Assembly: GCA_964030475.1 (NCBI GenBank)
Contig: CAXIPT010000005.1
Coordinates: 2,696,568 to 2,760,567 of the forward strand
Source: Tethya wilhelma
Lineage: Eukaryota; Porifera; Demospongiae; Tethyida; Tethyidae
Direction: 5' to 3'
Length of the DNA stretch: 64,000 nt
Shown: in pieces, positions 25,000 to 37,863 of the stretch
Numbering within the stretch: position 1 is the stretch's first letter
Layout: the number at the start of each line of letters is the position of its first letter
Position numbers and translations under genes: made by a program
Notes under the pieces: generated by a model
Seen by the model: the letters and a program-made list of their open reading frames with translations, nothing else
What the model was told of the DNA's origin: nothing
Database searches by the model: none

Positions 25000-27090
25000 A
25001 ATGTGAGTAGACCAATTTAGGTTCGAAGAAATAACCACACCAAGATCAGCATATGTTGACTGCAGGGGGCCAGAGATCAAATAATTCCTAGATGGTGAGG
25101 TAGAATATCCTTTGACTGTGAATGTTAGACATTTTGCTAGGTTGAAAAGTAGTTTCCATTCACAGCTCCAATCAGCAAGCTGATTCAGGTCTTGCTGGAG
25201 ATGTAAGGAATCGGAAGGATTGAGGATTTGTTTGAGACACTTGGTGTCGTCTACGAAAAGATCATGTATTGGAGGAAGAAATGGGAAGATCGTTTATATA
25301 GATGAGAAAGAGAAGGGGGCCAAGAATGCTAGGCACACCTGAGATGACAGGGAGAGGTGAAGATAAAGTTCCATTGATAGAGACTTGTTGTTGGCAATTA
25401 AGAAGGTATTCTCTTGTCCAGCTATATACAATTCCAACCAGTAATTCCTAAGTTCCCAGCAGAGCTTGATTAGAAGCTTGTTGTGAGAACACTATCGAAT
25501 GCCTTTCTAAAGTCAAGATAGATGACATCGCATTGAGCATTTTGACTAAGTGTAGCTATCATGAACTGACTTTACTCAGAAAAAGTATAGCTGTTGTACA
25601 GCAGAATGGTGCTAAAGCCAAACTGGTTGACAGTGATGATCTTGACAGTAAGAATTTGTTTAAATGGTCGAAAACAAAGCGTTCTAAGACATTAGACAGA
25701 ATGCAAAGGAGGGAAATCGACCTGTTATTTTTGACTGAAGCTTTGTACCCTGATTTGTGAGTGCAATGGCACGTACACAGTTTTTGGAGCCTATTCCATC
25801 GATGCCTGAAGATTTAGTTGCATCAAGAGAGCACAGAGCTTAATTCAAGTACTTCAAGTTCATCAATGTGAAGGTCACCAATTACAGTTTCTGGTGTGTT
25901 CAAATGAGGAAGTTATACTGATGGTGAACACAGAATGAAAAAAGCTATTGAATAATGTTGCTTTTTCTTGATCAGAAGATGCTTGGATAGAGTTAAGGTA
26001 TACCAGTGGAGGAATAGTGGAGCTGCTGGTAATAGATTTGACTGATATAGTCACAGATTTTGTTGTTAGACTTGTCAGCAAAAGAGTGGATGAGTTGATT
26101 CTCATAGGATGTTTTGGCGTATTGGGTTTTGCTTTGCAAAGACTCCTCCATGCGGAGGAGATCTGGGCCTTAATCAAACATGCGATATATTCTGGTATGG
26201 ATTTGCTAAAGTGAGACTAAGATAATGGCAGTTCCCGCAATGGTTCACTCCGGAACTCAGACACTTATCCAAATGTATACGAACCCTCAAGAAAAGGCTA
26301 TCACACATCCAAACTTCTCATTTGTCTGCAAAACTCTCCAACATCATGTGAAGTGAGACCTGGACTGAAGTCAAAGTCAGGAGCATAATTACGTAGCTTT
26401 CGGGGAAATTGAACACATAGGTCTGACTATTGCTGTTCGAGTGAGCTGAAGTATGCCCTCGGGTAAGTTGAACAGTAAAAGGAAGTGGTCAGACTGGAGG
26501 TGTATAGACACTCAGAAGAAACAGAGACATTTGTACAGCGTGTATCAGAGTTTGTAATGACAAGGTCGAGGATGTTTCCCTTTGAGTGAGTTGGAGAGTG
26601 TACCAGTTGAGAAATATAAGGTTGTAGTTGAATATGAAGTCACAGAGTATAGGGTTAAGATGAATGTGGGGATGCTAATTAGTAGAGAGTTCCAGTCAAT
26701 GTCTGGAAGATTAAAGTCTCCAGTGAGGACAAAGTCATGGTTGGGATGAGAATGGAGAAGAGAAGAAAGGTAAGAGACAACATTATTAAGTTTGTCAGAA
26801 GTGGGATTTGGAGGAATGTACAAACAGCATAGAATTCATAGTATTGGTTTGGAGAGTTGTAGACAAACAGTTACCACTTCCAGTTGTGAGTATAACATTG
26901 TAGTGACCAATTGGCTGTTGATTGTCACTGCAGGGATTGGGTTCCTAAGTGCAATTAAGACATCACCACCACCACAGGATTCCTTGTCATTGCGGAAGAT
27001 TGCATAGTTTGAAGGAAGGATCTGTAAATTGCGTCAGATAACCATGTTTCAGTTACACATATGATATCAAAGTTAGATGAATAGACAAAT
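25000..27090 (-). mobile_element. Degraded LINE (endonuclease plus reverse transcriptase), minus strand
   Basis: Reading leftwards from about 27085: CVTETWLSD and then GDFNLPDIDWNS (frame 26823-26545) mark an APE-type endonuclease. EKATLFNSFFHSVFT (frame 26177-25875) is the typical linker before RT, and VIYLDFRKAFDS near 25500-25550 is RT core motif A. Frames are interrupted by stops and shifts, so it is inactive. The domain order fits CR1/L2/Jockey-type elements; the clade is not determined. Confidence 0.78.
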
Positions 27091-27676
27091 GATTGACCCT
27101 GTAAACCCAAAATTTCCCATCATGATAAGTGGTTGCTAGCTACCTTGCCTGCATGAGTGAGACCCTGTTTCATGAGTCACTTTATAGGCAGAACTGATTG
27201 TCCCATGAGTTACTCCAGGTAAAAACATATCCATTTTTCAAAAGACACCAAAAGAGTTGGCCCTGATTTTGGTGTGTATGCATGTGCAAATATGGCTACA
27301 GTGTGTGTCTATGTGTAAGTGTGTGTGTCCCATGTGTTCAGTGAGTTGTGCAGAGGCAAAACCATGTTCACCAGTGATGGCTCAAAGAGAGCTCCTCCTA
27401 TAGAGGACTGGAGACAGTGTTCCTAAATTGTGTTGGGGTGTGTGTGTGTGTAGGGGGGGTGGGACACATTCATATGGTTGAGACACATGTTACATATAAT
27501 ATTATTATAAGCACATCCTATGAATACTGCAGTGTAACCTCCTCAGAGTCCTCACCACAAACAAGTTGATGAATAGTCTGGTCAGCCCTAAGCCAGCCCC
27601 TAGCTTCCCAAATCCATGCTTAGGGCTCATATTTAAGTTGAATAGTGATGTTGCCATCAGTTGTATGAACTGAGTC

Positions 27677-27995
27677 ATGGCTCAGCGCCCAGGGAGGTAT
27701 GAAGGAGAAATGAGAAACCAGCTTAGACATGGTATGTTCATAATTATTATTATTGTGTAGCAGAGTAGCTCATCAATCATAGGTATAGGCCTGTGTACAT
27801 GCATGGCGCACAAATCAGTGAAAGCATAGATATAATTATTATTCATGGGTCACATGCTGAAAGTAGGACCTGCATGTACCCAGATCTAAACTGGCAGTAA
27901 TTATATACTTTTTTCTAATTCAGGCTATGGTGTCTATCAATATGCCAATAATTTTTTTAGATACGAGGGAATGTGGAAGGATGGACTACAACATG
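27677..27995 (+). pseudogene. Partial copy of the MORN gene (exons 1 and 2)
   Basis: Exon 27677-27731 (MAQRPGRYEGEMRNQLRH) and exon 27924-27995 (YGVYQYANNFFRYEGMWKDG) match the first two exons of the gene at 20649 in length of exon 2, phase and splice sites. No further MORN exons follow; ABCC-like remnants come next. It is a truncated tandem duplicate or the start of a chimeric gene. The start codon and splice sites are intact. Confidence 0.7.
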
Positions 27996-28154
27996 GTCAG
28001 TATTATAACTAGCCCAGCATATTAATCAAGTGTGAATGATATCATCAAAAACCAGTGATGCAAACTATTGGTCTGCATTTTGTCACACGGATTGACCTAT
28101 TGTATGTATGCAGAGTTGAGAATTGATTTATTATACTCACAAAAATTCGATCAG

Positions 28155-28729
28155 ATACTACTTCTCAATGAAGCCGCACTTGGCCAAACATCAATCGGCC
28201 ATATTGTAAATCTTGCTTCTAATGATGTCCATAGAATGGATTCGTCTGTATTAAGTTATAATGGTTAACTGTCAATCTATACATTATATCACAGGCATTA
28301 ATACATTTCCACTTTATTTGGATTGGTCCATTCTTTCTACTTCCTCTATTTGTGTTCTTGTTGTACCAAGAGGTCGGGTTGAGTGTTTTTGTAGCCATAG
28401 GATTTGTTGTGTTCTTCGTAGCACTGCAATTCATTCTCTCAAGGACATTTTCGTACTTCAGTTATAAAATTGGATGTTTATGTTCATGAATGAACCTGTA
28501 TCTTCATATAAGCACAATTTCAAGTGTACAAGAGTCCATGTAATGAATGGGTTTTTTGTTGTTGTTGTTGTTACAGTTGTTGTTGTTGTTTTGCAGAACT
28601 AGGTTTAAATCTTCTCAACTAACTGATAGCCGTGTTTGTATTATGAATGAAGTCATAACTGGAATTCGAGTGATCAAAATGTATGCTTGGGAGTATGCTA
28701 TGCTTTCAAGAGAGTTGTCAGCAAACTGA
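28155..28729 (+). pseudogene. ABCC (MRP)-type transporter fragment, three exons
   Basis: Pieces 28155-28247, 28295-28461 and 28597-28729 are in compatible phase. They read AALGQTSIGHIVNLASNDVH, then membrane helices (HFHFIWIGPFFLLPLFVF), then [17 protein letters not shown], the signature order of the first transmembrane domain of ABCC4-like exporters. The second piece ends CAG|TTATAA, without a GT donor, and the third runs into TGA within about 15 residues of the signature. No nucleotide-binding domain is nearby, so this is a gene remnant. Confidence 0.75.
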
Positions 28730-29689
28730 GGAGGTATAATTTTAAGACTAGGTATAAGACTAATTCCTTAAAGTTTCACTGTAATTGCAAACTATAGACA
28801 ATAAGTAATCTAATAGTATCTTGTATGGTGGGACACTTTATTCACTTGTGACAAGTTTTATAGTCAAGGTGGAGCTGTTTTCTTCATGACATGCTCTTGT
28901 ACTCTTACCTTTTGTTGTAACTGGTACATGGAATTCTGACCCCAAGAAAAGTGGCCACAATGGTACTTCTTCTCAACCACTTTACCAAAGCATGTGTTCA
29001 TTACATAATTATCGAAGAGTCTGTTTGTAACTTCTGAGGCTAGGGTTACATTTGAAAGAATACAGGTCTGTATCATTGCATGGATCTGATGTACACTGTA
29101 TAATTATTATAATTGTAGTAATAATACATACTGCAATGGGAAAAAAAAGCTTGAATGCGAGTTAAACTTTGTACATGCAGCATTTTCTTGAATTCTCAAT
29201 TCCAAATCGGTCTACTGAACAAGAAGGTTAATAATAATGCGAATTTCTTGTTAGATCATGGCTCAGACATTAAAATAATTATTATTAATAATCATTGCAA
29301 TCATGCAGGTAATGGATCAAAGCCTGGTGATGACACAATACTACTACATACAACAATAGCAGTAAAACCAGAGGTATAGTGTATGCATGTATAACAGGAA
29401 TAATGTCATAATAAAATTGGATGAAATCAATCAGTTATGTCTTATTAAAATTTTTACTACTTGTAATTATATGTTTCGCAGTATAATCATAATTTAAAAT
29501 AGGGCCGGTATACACTCTGTATTAGCATTTTCCACTGCTTTATCAGCATATAATTTTATAAACAAACAATTATAAAACTGAGCAGTTTGGCACTTATAAT
29601 AGTTTTTATCATGACAAAGGTGAAGGAGCAACATGTGACAGCGCTAATACTGAAGTGATATCCAGCTTCCAGGACCACCATATTATTAC
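28730..29689. other. Gene-free stretch
   Basis: AT-rich; short frames on both strands (for example 28864-29076 minus) show no recognisable motif. Confidence 0.4.
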
Positions 29690-30712
29690 AAGTAGTAAAA
29701 ATTTCAAAAAAATAAGTAGTGTAGGAATGGGCAGTGCGGTAAAAAGCATTGGAACAAGGCATGTCTCAATTTCGGCACATGACTACTTCATTTTTGATTT
29801 ATTCTTGATCCCTAATATGGATCATCAGTGTCATAAAATTTAATGCAAAGATCTGTACTACTATATAGTACCATATAGCTTGTTGTTGCATTTGTCTGAT
29901 CTAATCAGTTGGCTAAGCAGTGGAGTAAATCATAATAAGACAGGCAACTTAAACTGGACTGCCGGCCAAGAGTTGGGCATAAAAAATGAAGTAGTCATGT
30001 GCCGAAATTGAGACATGCCTTGTTCCAATGCTTTTTACCGCAGTGCCCATTCCTACACTACTTATTTTTTTGAAATTTTTACTACTTGTTCATTCACTTT
30101 TTTCAGCACTACAGTGTGGAGACAATCAGAGACTGGTTATAGTCCCTACAAAAAGCTTGAGTAGCAGCTACTATGCATTTCATTATGCTGGAGTAGGCTA
30201 ATGAGCATGCGCATAATATAATGCCACGTGGATGGATGACCTTTGAACTCTACCTACAAGATGGCTGCATTGTAGTACATGAATTTATACACTAAGTTTC
30301 AAAGCTTTCTAATTTTTGTTTAGGCCCATTTGAGATTGAAACGAGTATCAAGGAATGTAGTACCCAAGAAAAGAACTTACTCTGTGCTGTCAAAGTTGGC
30401 TCAACACTTTCTGGTTCTCTGGAAATCCTTTTCAAGTAAGTCAGTTAGGAAGTACGTAAGTAAGTACGTTAGAGAACAAAAATGGCACTATGGTGGCTTC
30501 CCAATAGCGCTCACTACGAGTTCTGAGGAAAGTTTTTGTGAGTTTTAGGCCATGCATGCAATTGGTAATCTGTCACTAAGAGCCTCTGAGCACCTTTGAA
30601 GGTTTAATTTTGTTTGACTAGATTTTTATAATGCCGGGCCAACATTTTGTATGGTGTCTATGGGACAGTCAGCCCATTCCTACTATACGTACTACCGTAC
30701 GTATGATATGCA
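29690..30712. mobile_element. Repeat family A, long copy 2
   Basis: It has the same plan as copy 1: foldback arms at about 29690-29800 and 29985-30100, then a tail that includes GGAAATCCTTTTCAAGTAAG and ends at CCATTCCTACTATACGTACT and CCGTACGTATGAT. The shared end in both copies defines the right border. Confidence 0.8.
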
Positions 30713-30961
30713 TGATCCATTTTACCACCACAATCATAAAAACACCTATATAAACACATATTACACAAATTAAGTTCACCAAACAATTTACAACAAAACA
30801 CACAGAATCCCAACACATGTATACAATAACACAATTATGACAATAATTGTTCTAGAACAAATGGATGGTATTATTCAACACTTTATGGTTCGGAAGTCTA
30901 TGAATAGTAGTGTACTATACTCCTCTGCTCCAATGCATGCAAGCCTCACTATGAATAATTA

Positions 30962-31035
30962 TTCTAGTAGCTCAGTGATAAGAGCATTTGACTAGAATTC
31001 AAAAGACCTGGGTTTGAATCCAAGCTAGATCTCAT
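30962..31035 (+). repeat. tRNA-derived SINE head
   Basis: TAGCTCAGTGATAAGAGC is a good A box and GGTTTGAATCC a good B box, 30-40 bp apart. The acceptor stem does not pair well, so it is a SINE head or tRNA pseudogene rather than a working tRNA. Confidence 0.6.
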
Positions 31036-31714
31036 AGAAGATTGCAAATTTTTAATTAATTGGTCCTTCGACCTTCACAAGGTATTGTACCCTTTATATA
31101 ATTAATAGCCTAAAAATATGGCTAAATGAACACGGAAGAGCTAAGCATCATGATCATCGTGTAGGACCCTACTATTGATAGAGACCAGGAGACATATACA
31201 GCACGGAGAGTACTAGTTGTCATATTACTTTGCAACATGCACACATTAGCTCGTGGTTAAAGTTTACATCAAAATTGTTGTGAACATTGGAGATACTTTT
31301 AATCTCACAACTATCGACGGCCCTCACATTGATATCCCCGCAATAATAATACAATACATCAATCTACATACATGTGAAGCATGCAGTAGTCCAGGCACCA
31401 ATATTCTCCACCCTATACACTTCACCACAGCAAGCCACAAGCTTGAACTTTGACTCCTTTTGTTATGCCCTTCAACAAACCAATGTCTATATAGTTACAG
31501 GGAAAAAAAAACAAAATAACTTCAATTTTGGTGTAATGACACTAATTAATAATATTATTTATGCTGAATCAGTCAACTGTGGCAGCAAAAACCAGCCAGG
31601 CCCTATGATATACAACCATCATTTTTGTTTTGACGGGGGGGGAGGGGGTAGTTCCATGATTATAGGTTAAAACATGTCGTCACACAGCTGAGCTGAAAGT
31701 TTATGTGGGCCTAC

Positions 31715-31826
31715 CCATTGAATGTTCTTGGCATCTTTTGGAGTCCGCTTCTCCAGGATGAGCATAGAGATCTTCATGTTTGAGATTTCCACGACTGAAG
31801 CCCTTCCAAAAGAGTGGCTCTAGCCA
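31715..31826 (-). pseudogene. Isolated ABCC-type exon remnant
   Basis: The frame reads WLEPLFWKGFSRGNLKHED and LYAHPGEADS, like the N-terminal NPLF...DLY region before the first transmembrane domain of ABCC4-like proteins. Possible AG acceptor and GT donor flank it. It points opposite to the ABCC pieces at 28155-28729. No other exon was found beside it. Confidence 0.5.
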
Positions 31827-32221
31827 CTTATGTTATATGCATGCTAAGAAATTAGTAGAATCAGGATGCAACATATTAAAATATGATAATAATATTATTA
31901 TGATCATAATAAAATAATTATAAAATTATAGTACTGATGCTTTAATACAGAAACAGTAGTCTTGATAAAATGTTTTACTTGCCTTTTCCGTGAGATCTGG
32001 AGTCAATCCTTTGATTGTACGTCTCACGTGCACATGCGTTAGATCGTGAATCGATCCAGAGATGGAATTGATCTATGGTGAATCATGCCACAGATCATGC
32101 CTTGCACCTATGCTTAGCCGACTGAGGCAATAATCAATTAGTACTGTATTAACTTTTACTGTAACAATATGTTGTAAAGGAATATAGTATAATACTAGTA
32201 CTGTATGTTAACTGTCGTACT

Positions 32222-34557
32222 CTACAGCTCCATTCTTCGTAAACTGTAACAAACAAAAATGCAGTCAAACACACATACAATTTCATGTAATAATAATGAT
32301 CATTATACTATTATTATCGTATATATATGCATACAGTGCAATCTGATGCCAAGCATACCTTTCACAATGAATTCTAAGTTCTTTCACCTCTTTGTCCAGT
32401 CTGTGCCTCTCTGATTGTAAGTGGAGACAGTGTTTCATTTTGAGCTCAATGAGAGTTTGAGAGAATGAACTCTCACGAATGATTGCAAAACTGCATAAAC
32501 AAAAACAAAAAATATGCCATGGAATGTGTAAGCGTAATCATAATATAATTATACTAAGTCCTATACACTATAGTATTTTATTGAGGTAACCATGCAAGGC
32601 AATTCAAGCTTATACCTTTTGTAGGTAATTTTCGTATGACTAATGTCTAAAGAGATTAGCCGTAACTCTCCATTGCACAACTGATAGAGACCTTTATCAG
32701 TGATATCACTGGTTGTAAAATATCTGAGCAAATATAAGAGACAATTTAGCTTTACCAGCATTTGTTCCTACTGGTGTACATGTATGCTAACCTGAGTGAT
32801 TTAATAAGAGCAATTTTAGCACACTCCTCTTCACAGAGGTGATCCATGGAGAATTTCAATGAAAGAGAAACCAAATGCAGATTACTCAAGTAGCTAGACT
32901 ATAATGGCAAATAAATATGTACACCAATTAGTCATGACTCATGAGGAAATTTTTGTACAAAAATAATGTCAATGACTTATTCTGACCTCATCAAGACAAG
33001 GTGTTGTGAAGCACCAGTGCAAAAACAGATGTTTCACATTAGGAAACACTGAATATAGATGCTCCCACTTGCTTCCATAAATCTATTATAATAAATAAAT
33101 TACAGGAGCTATGAAAATAGAAGGTAATAGTATACTTCATTGTATATAGATGTACCTGTATTCTCACATCATACAGAAAGCCTTACAAGTACTGTATTAA
33201 TTCTAAACAGTGATATACAGTAAGTCAGTTGTAGCATGCAGGGCCCATGCAGTGCAGTATTGGCCCACTCAGGCTATATAACTGACTTATTTTAAGAACG
33301 TTTCAAGGAGTAAATTTTCTTGGAAAGGCAATTGCTAAACTTTTTGCAGTTTATTTTCGAGGATTGAGCAACTCCACCCCATGTATGTCACAATTATTAT
33401 TATGGTTTCAAAATTTTTGTGGGGTAAAATTTTCATGGATTGCTAGATATCCAGATATTTACACTCTTCAAAAATTTCTAGCCCAATGGTAAATAAAACG
33501 TTATTGGACTATTATTGTACATGCATGCTAATAATGCGTACTGTGAAAAGTTTCCCACGCAATGCTGTTAAAGAGAGACACTTCTTAAATTGTGACTGTT
33601 TACATCCTTCACAAACTTGGGAAAGGCATATTGAGCTACCAACATCAATCTTACGTATCCTACATAAAGAGAATGACATTGTAAATACTCTATAGCAGTT
33701 TGTTTTGTTTTGTTTTGTTTATTTTTTTTAGGAGAGAGGGATTTTTGTGTTTTTTGTAGTTGAATGACAAACTACGAAATACCTACCCACAAATAAATAA
33801 ATGCTGGGGCATGGTTAACCAGTTGAGACTGCATATGTGACCATGAAAAATTTTCCACGAATCAGGAAAATTTTCAAAAAGACTGTGAATTAAAATAGTC
33901 TTTGCCCCCCTCCCCCTCAAAAATACCCATTATACAATATATGTAGTGTGTGTCTGTGTGTGCGCACATTGTGTGTCACTGTGTGTATGTGTGTGTGTCA
34001 CTGTGCATGTGTGCACGTGTATGTGTGTGTGTACGTATGCGTGCATGTCATGATGAAGATGTACTTATCTGTGAAATATTGGAGTTATCAATGTATATTA
34101 CAAAGTATTACCATTGTCCATGTTTGTCAAATAGTTTCTTTAGCACCATAATTGATATTGTACCATTGTACCTGAATCTAAGACAAAACTCTTCAAGCCT
34201 ACATAAATAAACAAACTATGCGTTATTGTGAACATGATGTCTGATGAGAAAAGCACTTTTTGAGGACTGAGCAGCCTCATAATAATAATGCTATTAGTAA
34301 AAACACCAAATAATTGAATTTTGCAATTATTGGTACCTCCGAATTTTATCAATACACTTGATCAGTGCTTCGTCTGATACCATTGTCCAATCAATGCTGA
34401 TGCTACTTAGGTTTGGACAGTGACAAGCAGCACTCAACAACAGCTCATCGCCCCATTTGAAACACAAGTCACAGATAACCAGCTCAAGTTTCTAAAATTG
34501 AACGAGAAAAAAAAGGGGGTAAAAAAAAATTACCGCACCTGGCTGGGCTCGAACCAG

Positions 34558-34601
<44 letters not shown>

Positions 34602-36934
34602 AAGTGCAGAACCAACATTGAGCACTAATAATGAAATATTTAAATAATAGTTTAAAGACTGTGTTGGCGTGTAATTGTAAAATGGCTCTCTAAATTAAGA
34701 ACAGACATTGTACATGTTCTAACATGAAGGCTGCACTCACTGTTACTCAACTAAATCATCCCTACAGTTTAGACAGCTATACTGTATGAGGAGCTTTTAC
34801 AAAGGTCAGAGTACTCACACGAGAAGCTTCAAATTCCATAATTTTTCTAACAAATATTAATAATTGAGGCAACTTGTGACCTTTTTTTCCATGTAGCATA
34901 AAACCGTGCCATGATTAAATCAGCTTATAAGTTACATAAAATTCACCCATGATTGAATTAACCCATGGGATAGGTCACAGTGCTGGTTTTCTTAGAAACA
35001 GGACTCAGTGGACAACCCTCGTCATTGCATGGTGGCTGGCCAAGATTATCAGAGTCAACTCAGAGCCAGAGTCAAACTTAAGAATTTAGTAAATCACATT
35101 TTCTGCAATTTTAAAAGGAGCTTTTAAGACGTCTCTTTACATTGCTGACTAACTACATGCTACTTTATTTTAATAGATCTATACTTGACAAGTGCTTACA
35201 CTTGGGACCTTAAATAGCAAAGGTTATAGTAATTCTATATATGAGCAGCCTAAGGGTTTCTGAAGCGCACAAGAACAGACAAACAGTGTCTAGATCGTGA
35301 TAGGCAGTTAATTGGCACCTCAATATACTATTTAGATGAATCAAATTGATTTGCAACAACTATGAAGTGCATTAACTCACTCTCAATGTTGTCAATCTTT
35401 TGAAGAAGAAATGGAGATTATCAGTGAGAAATGATAAATTTCTACTTGTGCATTTGTAAAATCTAATTGCTTTGGGCTTCCTCTGAGCTATTAGTAATAA
35501 CCGCTTTGGGTGTAGAGAACAGTATCTGACTTCAGTATTATTCCCTAAAAGAATAATTGTACATACACATCATGTATAGGGCAGGTGAGATGAGAAAGCA
35601 ACAAAAAAAGCTTACAACTTACATAAGGATGGATCCAGTGCAATGGAGTATAGCCTCTTGCACACTCGCATGCACATATACAACTCAGTCTGGCTGAGAT
35701 TCAGCAATATGATTATGAGTATCTCATCTGGTAGATGAAGCAAAGTTAGTTTGGAGTCAGATAGTGCATCCTGTATTGACAAAAATAATATAGTCTACTA
35801 GAGTAAGAAATACAAATTGTGCATGCATGTGTACTATTATAATTGTCATCAGTACAGTATATACCCATGTATATAAATTTCATTGTATATACATACTTTA
35901 ATTGTTTATACCTGTGATTTAGAAGACACTTGAACATGATCAAGATCTAGTGTTGGTACAGGAGAAGGTCTTCCAGTCAAAGATCGAACAGACTTGATAG
36001 AGCCATTTATCTCAGTATTACCATCACAGTAAAGAGTGTGTGGGGATTCGATGTCTTCATCTCTTCCATCATGAGTTTGACGGAAATGCATACTGCCACT
36101 GCTAACTATGGTCGATTGTGATCGTAAACTGTCAGTGTTTCCATGTCTCTCCAAAGAACTGGGCTTCCTCCACATGTAGACACCTGAAGAGGACCAACGT
36201 CTAGGAATGGCAGCTGATGATTTGCCGGAAGCCTTGCTCACACTGAAACTTGTTGGAGGCAACAAGACAGAGGAAACATCATGAAGAGATTCTTGGCTCA
36301 TTGTTGAATTTACATATAAAGGTGCCGATTCTGCAGGTGAATCGATACATTCAGTAGCCAGCATATCTCGAGTTCTGTGGTGTACAACTGAACTGGCATC
36401 GTTACTTTTACTTGGAACAAGTGTGATATCATTCTTCATTAGTTCTAAATCAGAATAGGATGATGAACAAGAGTTGACCCGTGGTGGCTTACTAGGGCCA
36501 TTTGAGACTGGAGATTTTGGTCCATCATACTCATTACTAACACTACTGTAAGAGTCAAATATATCTCTACTTGGTGTCCTTGGAAGAACAGTACCACACT
36601 CATCACACCAGTTGGACTCAATTTCATTGATGCTGTTGCAACTGAGACAGTGTACACTATCAGTGCGACCTGGATCTGTAGGGAATTCGAAATTCGACCA
36701 ATCCCTGACTCCCATCAAGATTTCACTATCAGTGCAGGATTCTTCACTACTAGCTGAGAGATTATCACCACACAAAGCTGTACTAGGGCTAGTAGGGCTA
36801 TAGTTGATGCCCGTTAAATGATTGAGTTTAATACCATTTGTGTTCAAATCTGTTTCATTGAGATTCCAGAAAGAAAGCAAATCGAAGAGATATGAATTGT
36901 CAGCTTTGGAGGTTCCTTTCGCCATCGATGTCAT
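32222..36934 (-). CDS. Zinc-ribbon, F-box and leucine-rich-repeat protein
   Basis: Ten phase-consistent exons in coding order: 36934-35912, 35770-35623, 35544-35381, 34491-34337, 34198-34147, 33082-32987, 32898-32792, 32723-32616, 32490-32359 and 32243-32222; about 668 residues. A CxxC-x10-CxxC zinc ribbon (about 96-113) sits in a long Ser-rich disordered N-terminal exon. The second exon encodes an F-box (LPDEILIIILLNLSQTELYM, then RVCKRLYSIALDPSLW). The following exons encode LRR-like units (for example LELVICDLC, ISDWTM-like, LRLISLDISHT), ending in a short coiled region. F-box proteins hand substrates, here probably bound by the LRRs, to SCF ubiquitin ligases through SKP1. The open frame extends upstream to 36973 via GTG, but a likely acceptor at about 36975 implies a 5' UTR exon, so I chose the first ATG. 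The exact orthologue is not clear to me. Confidence 0.85.
34534..34607 (-). tRNA. tRNA-Asn (GTT)
   Basis: 74-nt cloverleaf on the minus strand. The acceptor 5' strand GCACTTG pairs with CAGGTGC; D-arm GGCGCAATCGGTTAGCGC; anticodon loop CTGTTAA with GTT; T-arm GGTTCGAGCC. There is no intron. It lies inside intron 3 of the F-box/LRR gene, same strand. It looks intact. Confidence 0.95.
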
Positions 36935-37270
36935 ATTTACACGCAGATATAACTGTTGTACAGGTATATTCACAGCTGCAACAAATACAAGTTATAAAAT
37001 TTATTTCAGCTGAAACCAGCCCCTCCCACTATTACACAAAGCAAGGTTAAATGAGTATCTTCTGAACAATTAATTTTAATAATCTTATCTTTCTTATTGG
37101 TAAATCTGTTACCTTTTTTCTTTCTCTCTTTCTATTTGGGCTAAGCCATAAGGTGCGATTTTTCTAAATTTATAATAATGCGACTTATCACGGTGTGCTT
37201 TATTTGGAAGTTGGCGCCATATTAACCCTTTACACACGGAAAAGTCTGACTGCTCAAGGAGAAGGTGAAA
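36935..37270. promoter_or_regulatory. Shared upstream region of F-box/LRR gene and NAA50
   Basis: 336 bp between divergent start codons, probably with a 5' UTR exon of the F-box gene inside. A bidirectional promoter is inferred from spacing. Confidence 0.4.
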
Positions 37271-37822
37271 ATGCCAGTAACGTCTAGGTAAGGAATAACT
37301 GTACGCTTATGTTCATGCAAATTCATAGACAATATAGGTTTAGACTGTAAGATAGTAAACCTGAGTTGTAGTAAAGCATTATTCATACTCAAAGAAATTT
37401 ATTGTTATGTCAAAATCCATACAGCATGTGTGTTTGAACTTTACGTTTAGATACTTCAGATTTTATTCGCCAATGTATAGATTGCTTCATAAGCACACAG
37501 ATAGAGTGGACTGGCTGTACACTCTAGAGCTAGAGCTGTTTTATTATTTTACTTTGACGACCCTTTTCCTACCATGAAGACCTCTCTATCTGTCACTGAT
37601 AATGGTATAGAATGATTGGCTGCCTGGTTCAATAAATTTGACTTTGTGTGTAATTACGTGTGTGCTGCCTTTGTATGAGGCATTATGGCTCTGTAGAGAG
37701 TGGTTTGTGTTATGAGGAATGCAATTTGTTTTATTGTGACATTATGTTTTATCATTTTGGATTGGATTACTAACCCTTGGTGTGCATGTGCACCAAGGGT
37801 TACAGCAGTTTTTTTTGTCTCT

Positions 37823-37863
<41 letters not shown>

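Noticed and set aside
25533..25760. 75-codon plus-strand frame
   Set aside because: It lies antisense to the RT region of a degraded LINE; no domain of its own.
30962..31035. Functional tRNA gene
   Set aside because: A and B boxes are good but the acceptor stem does not pair; related sequences elsewhere point to a SINE.
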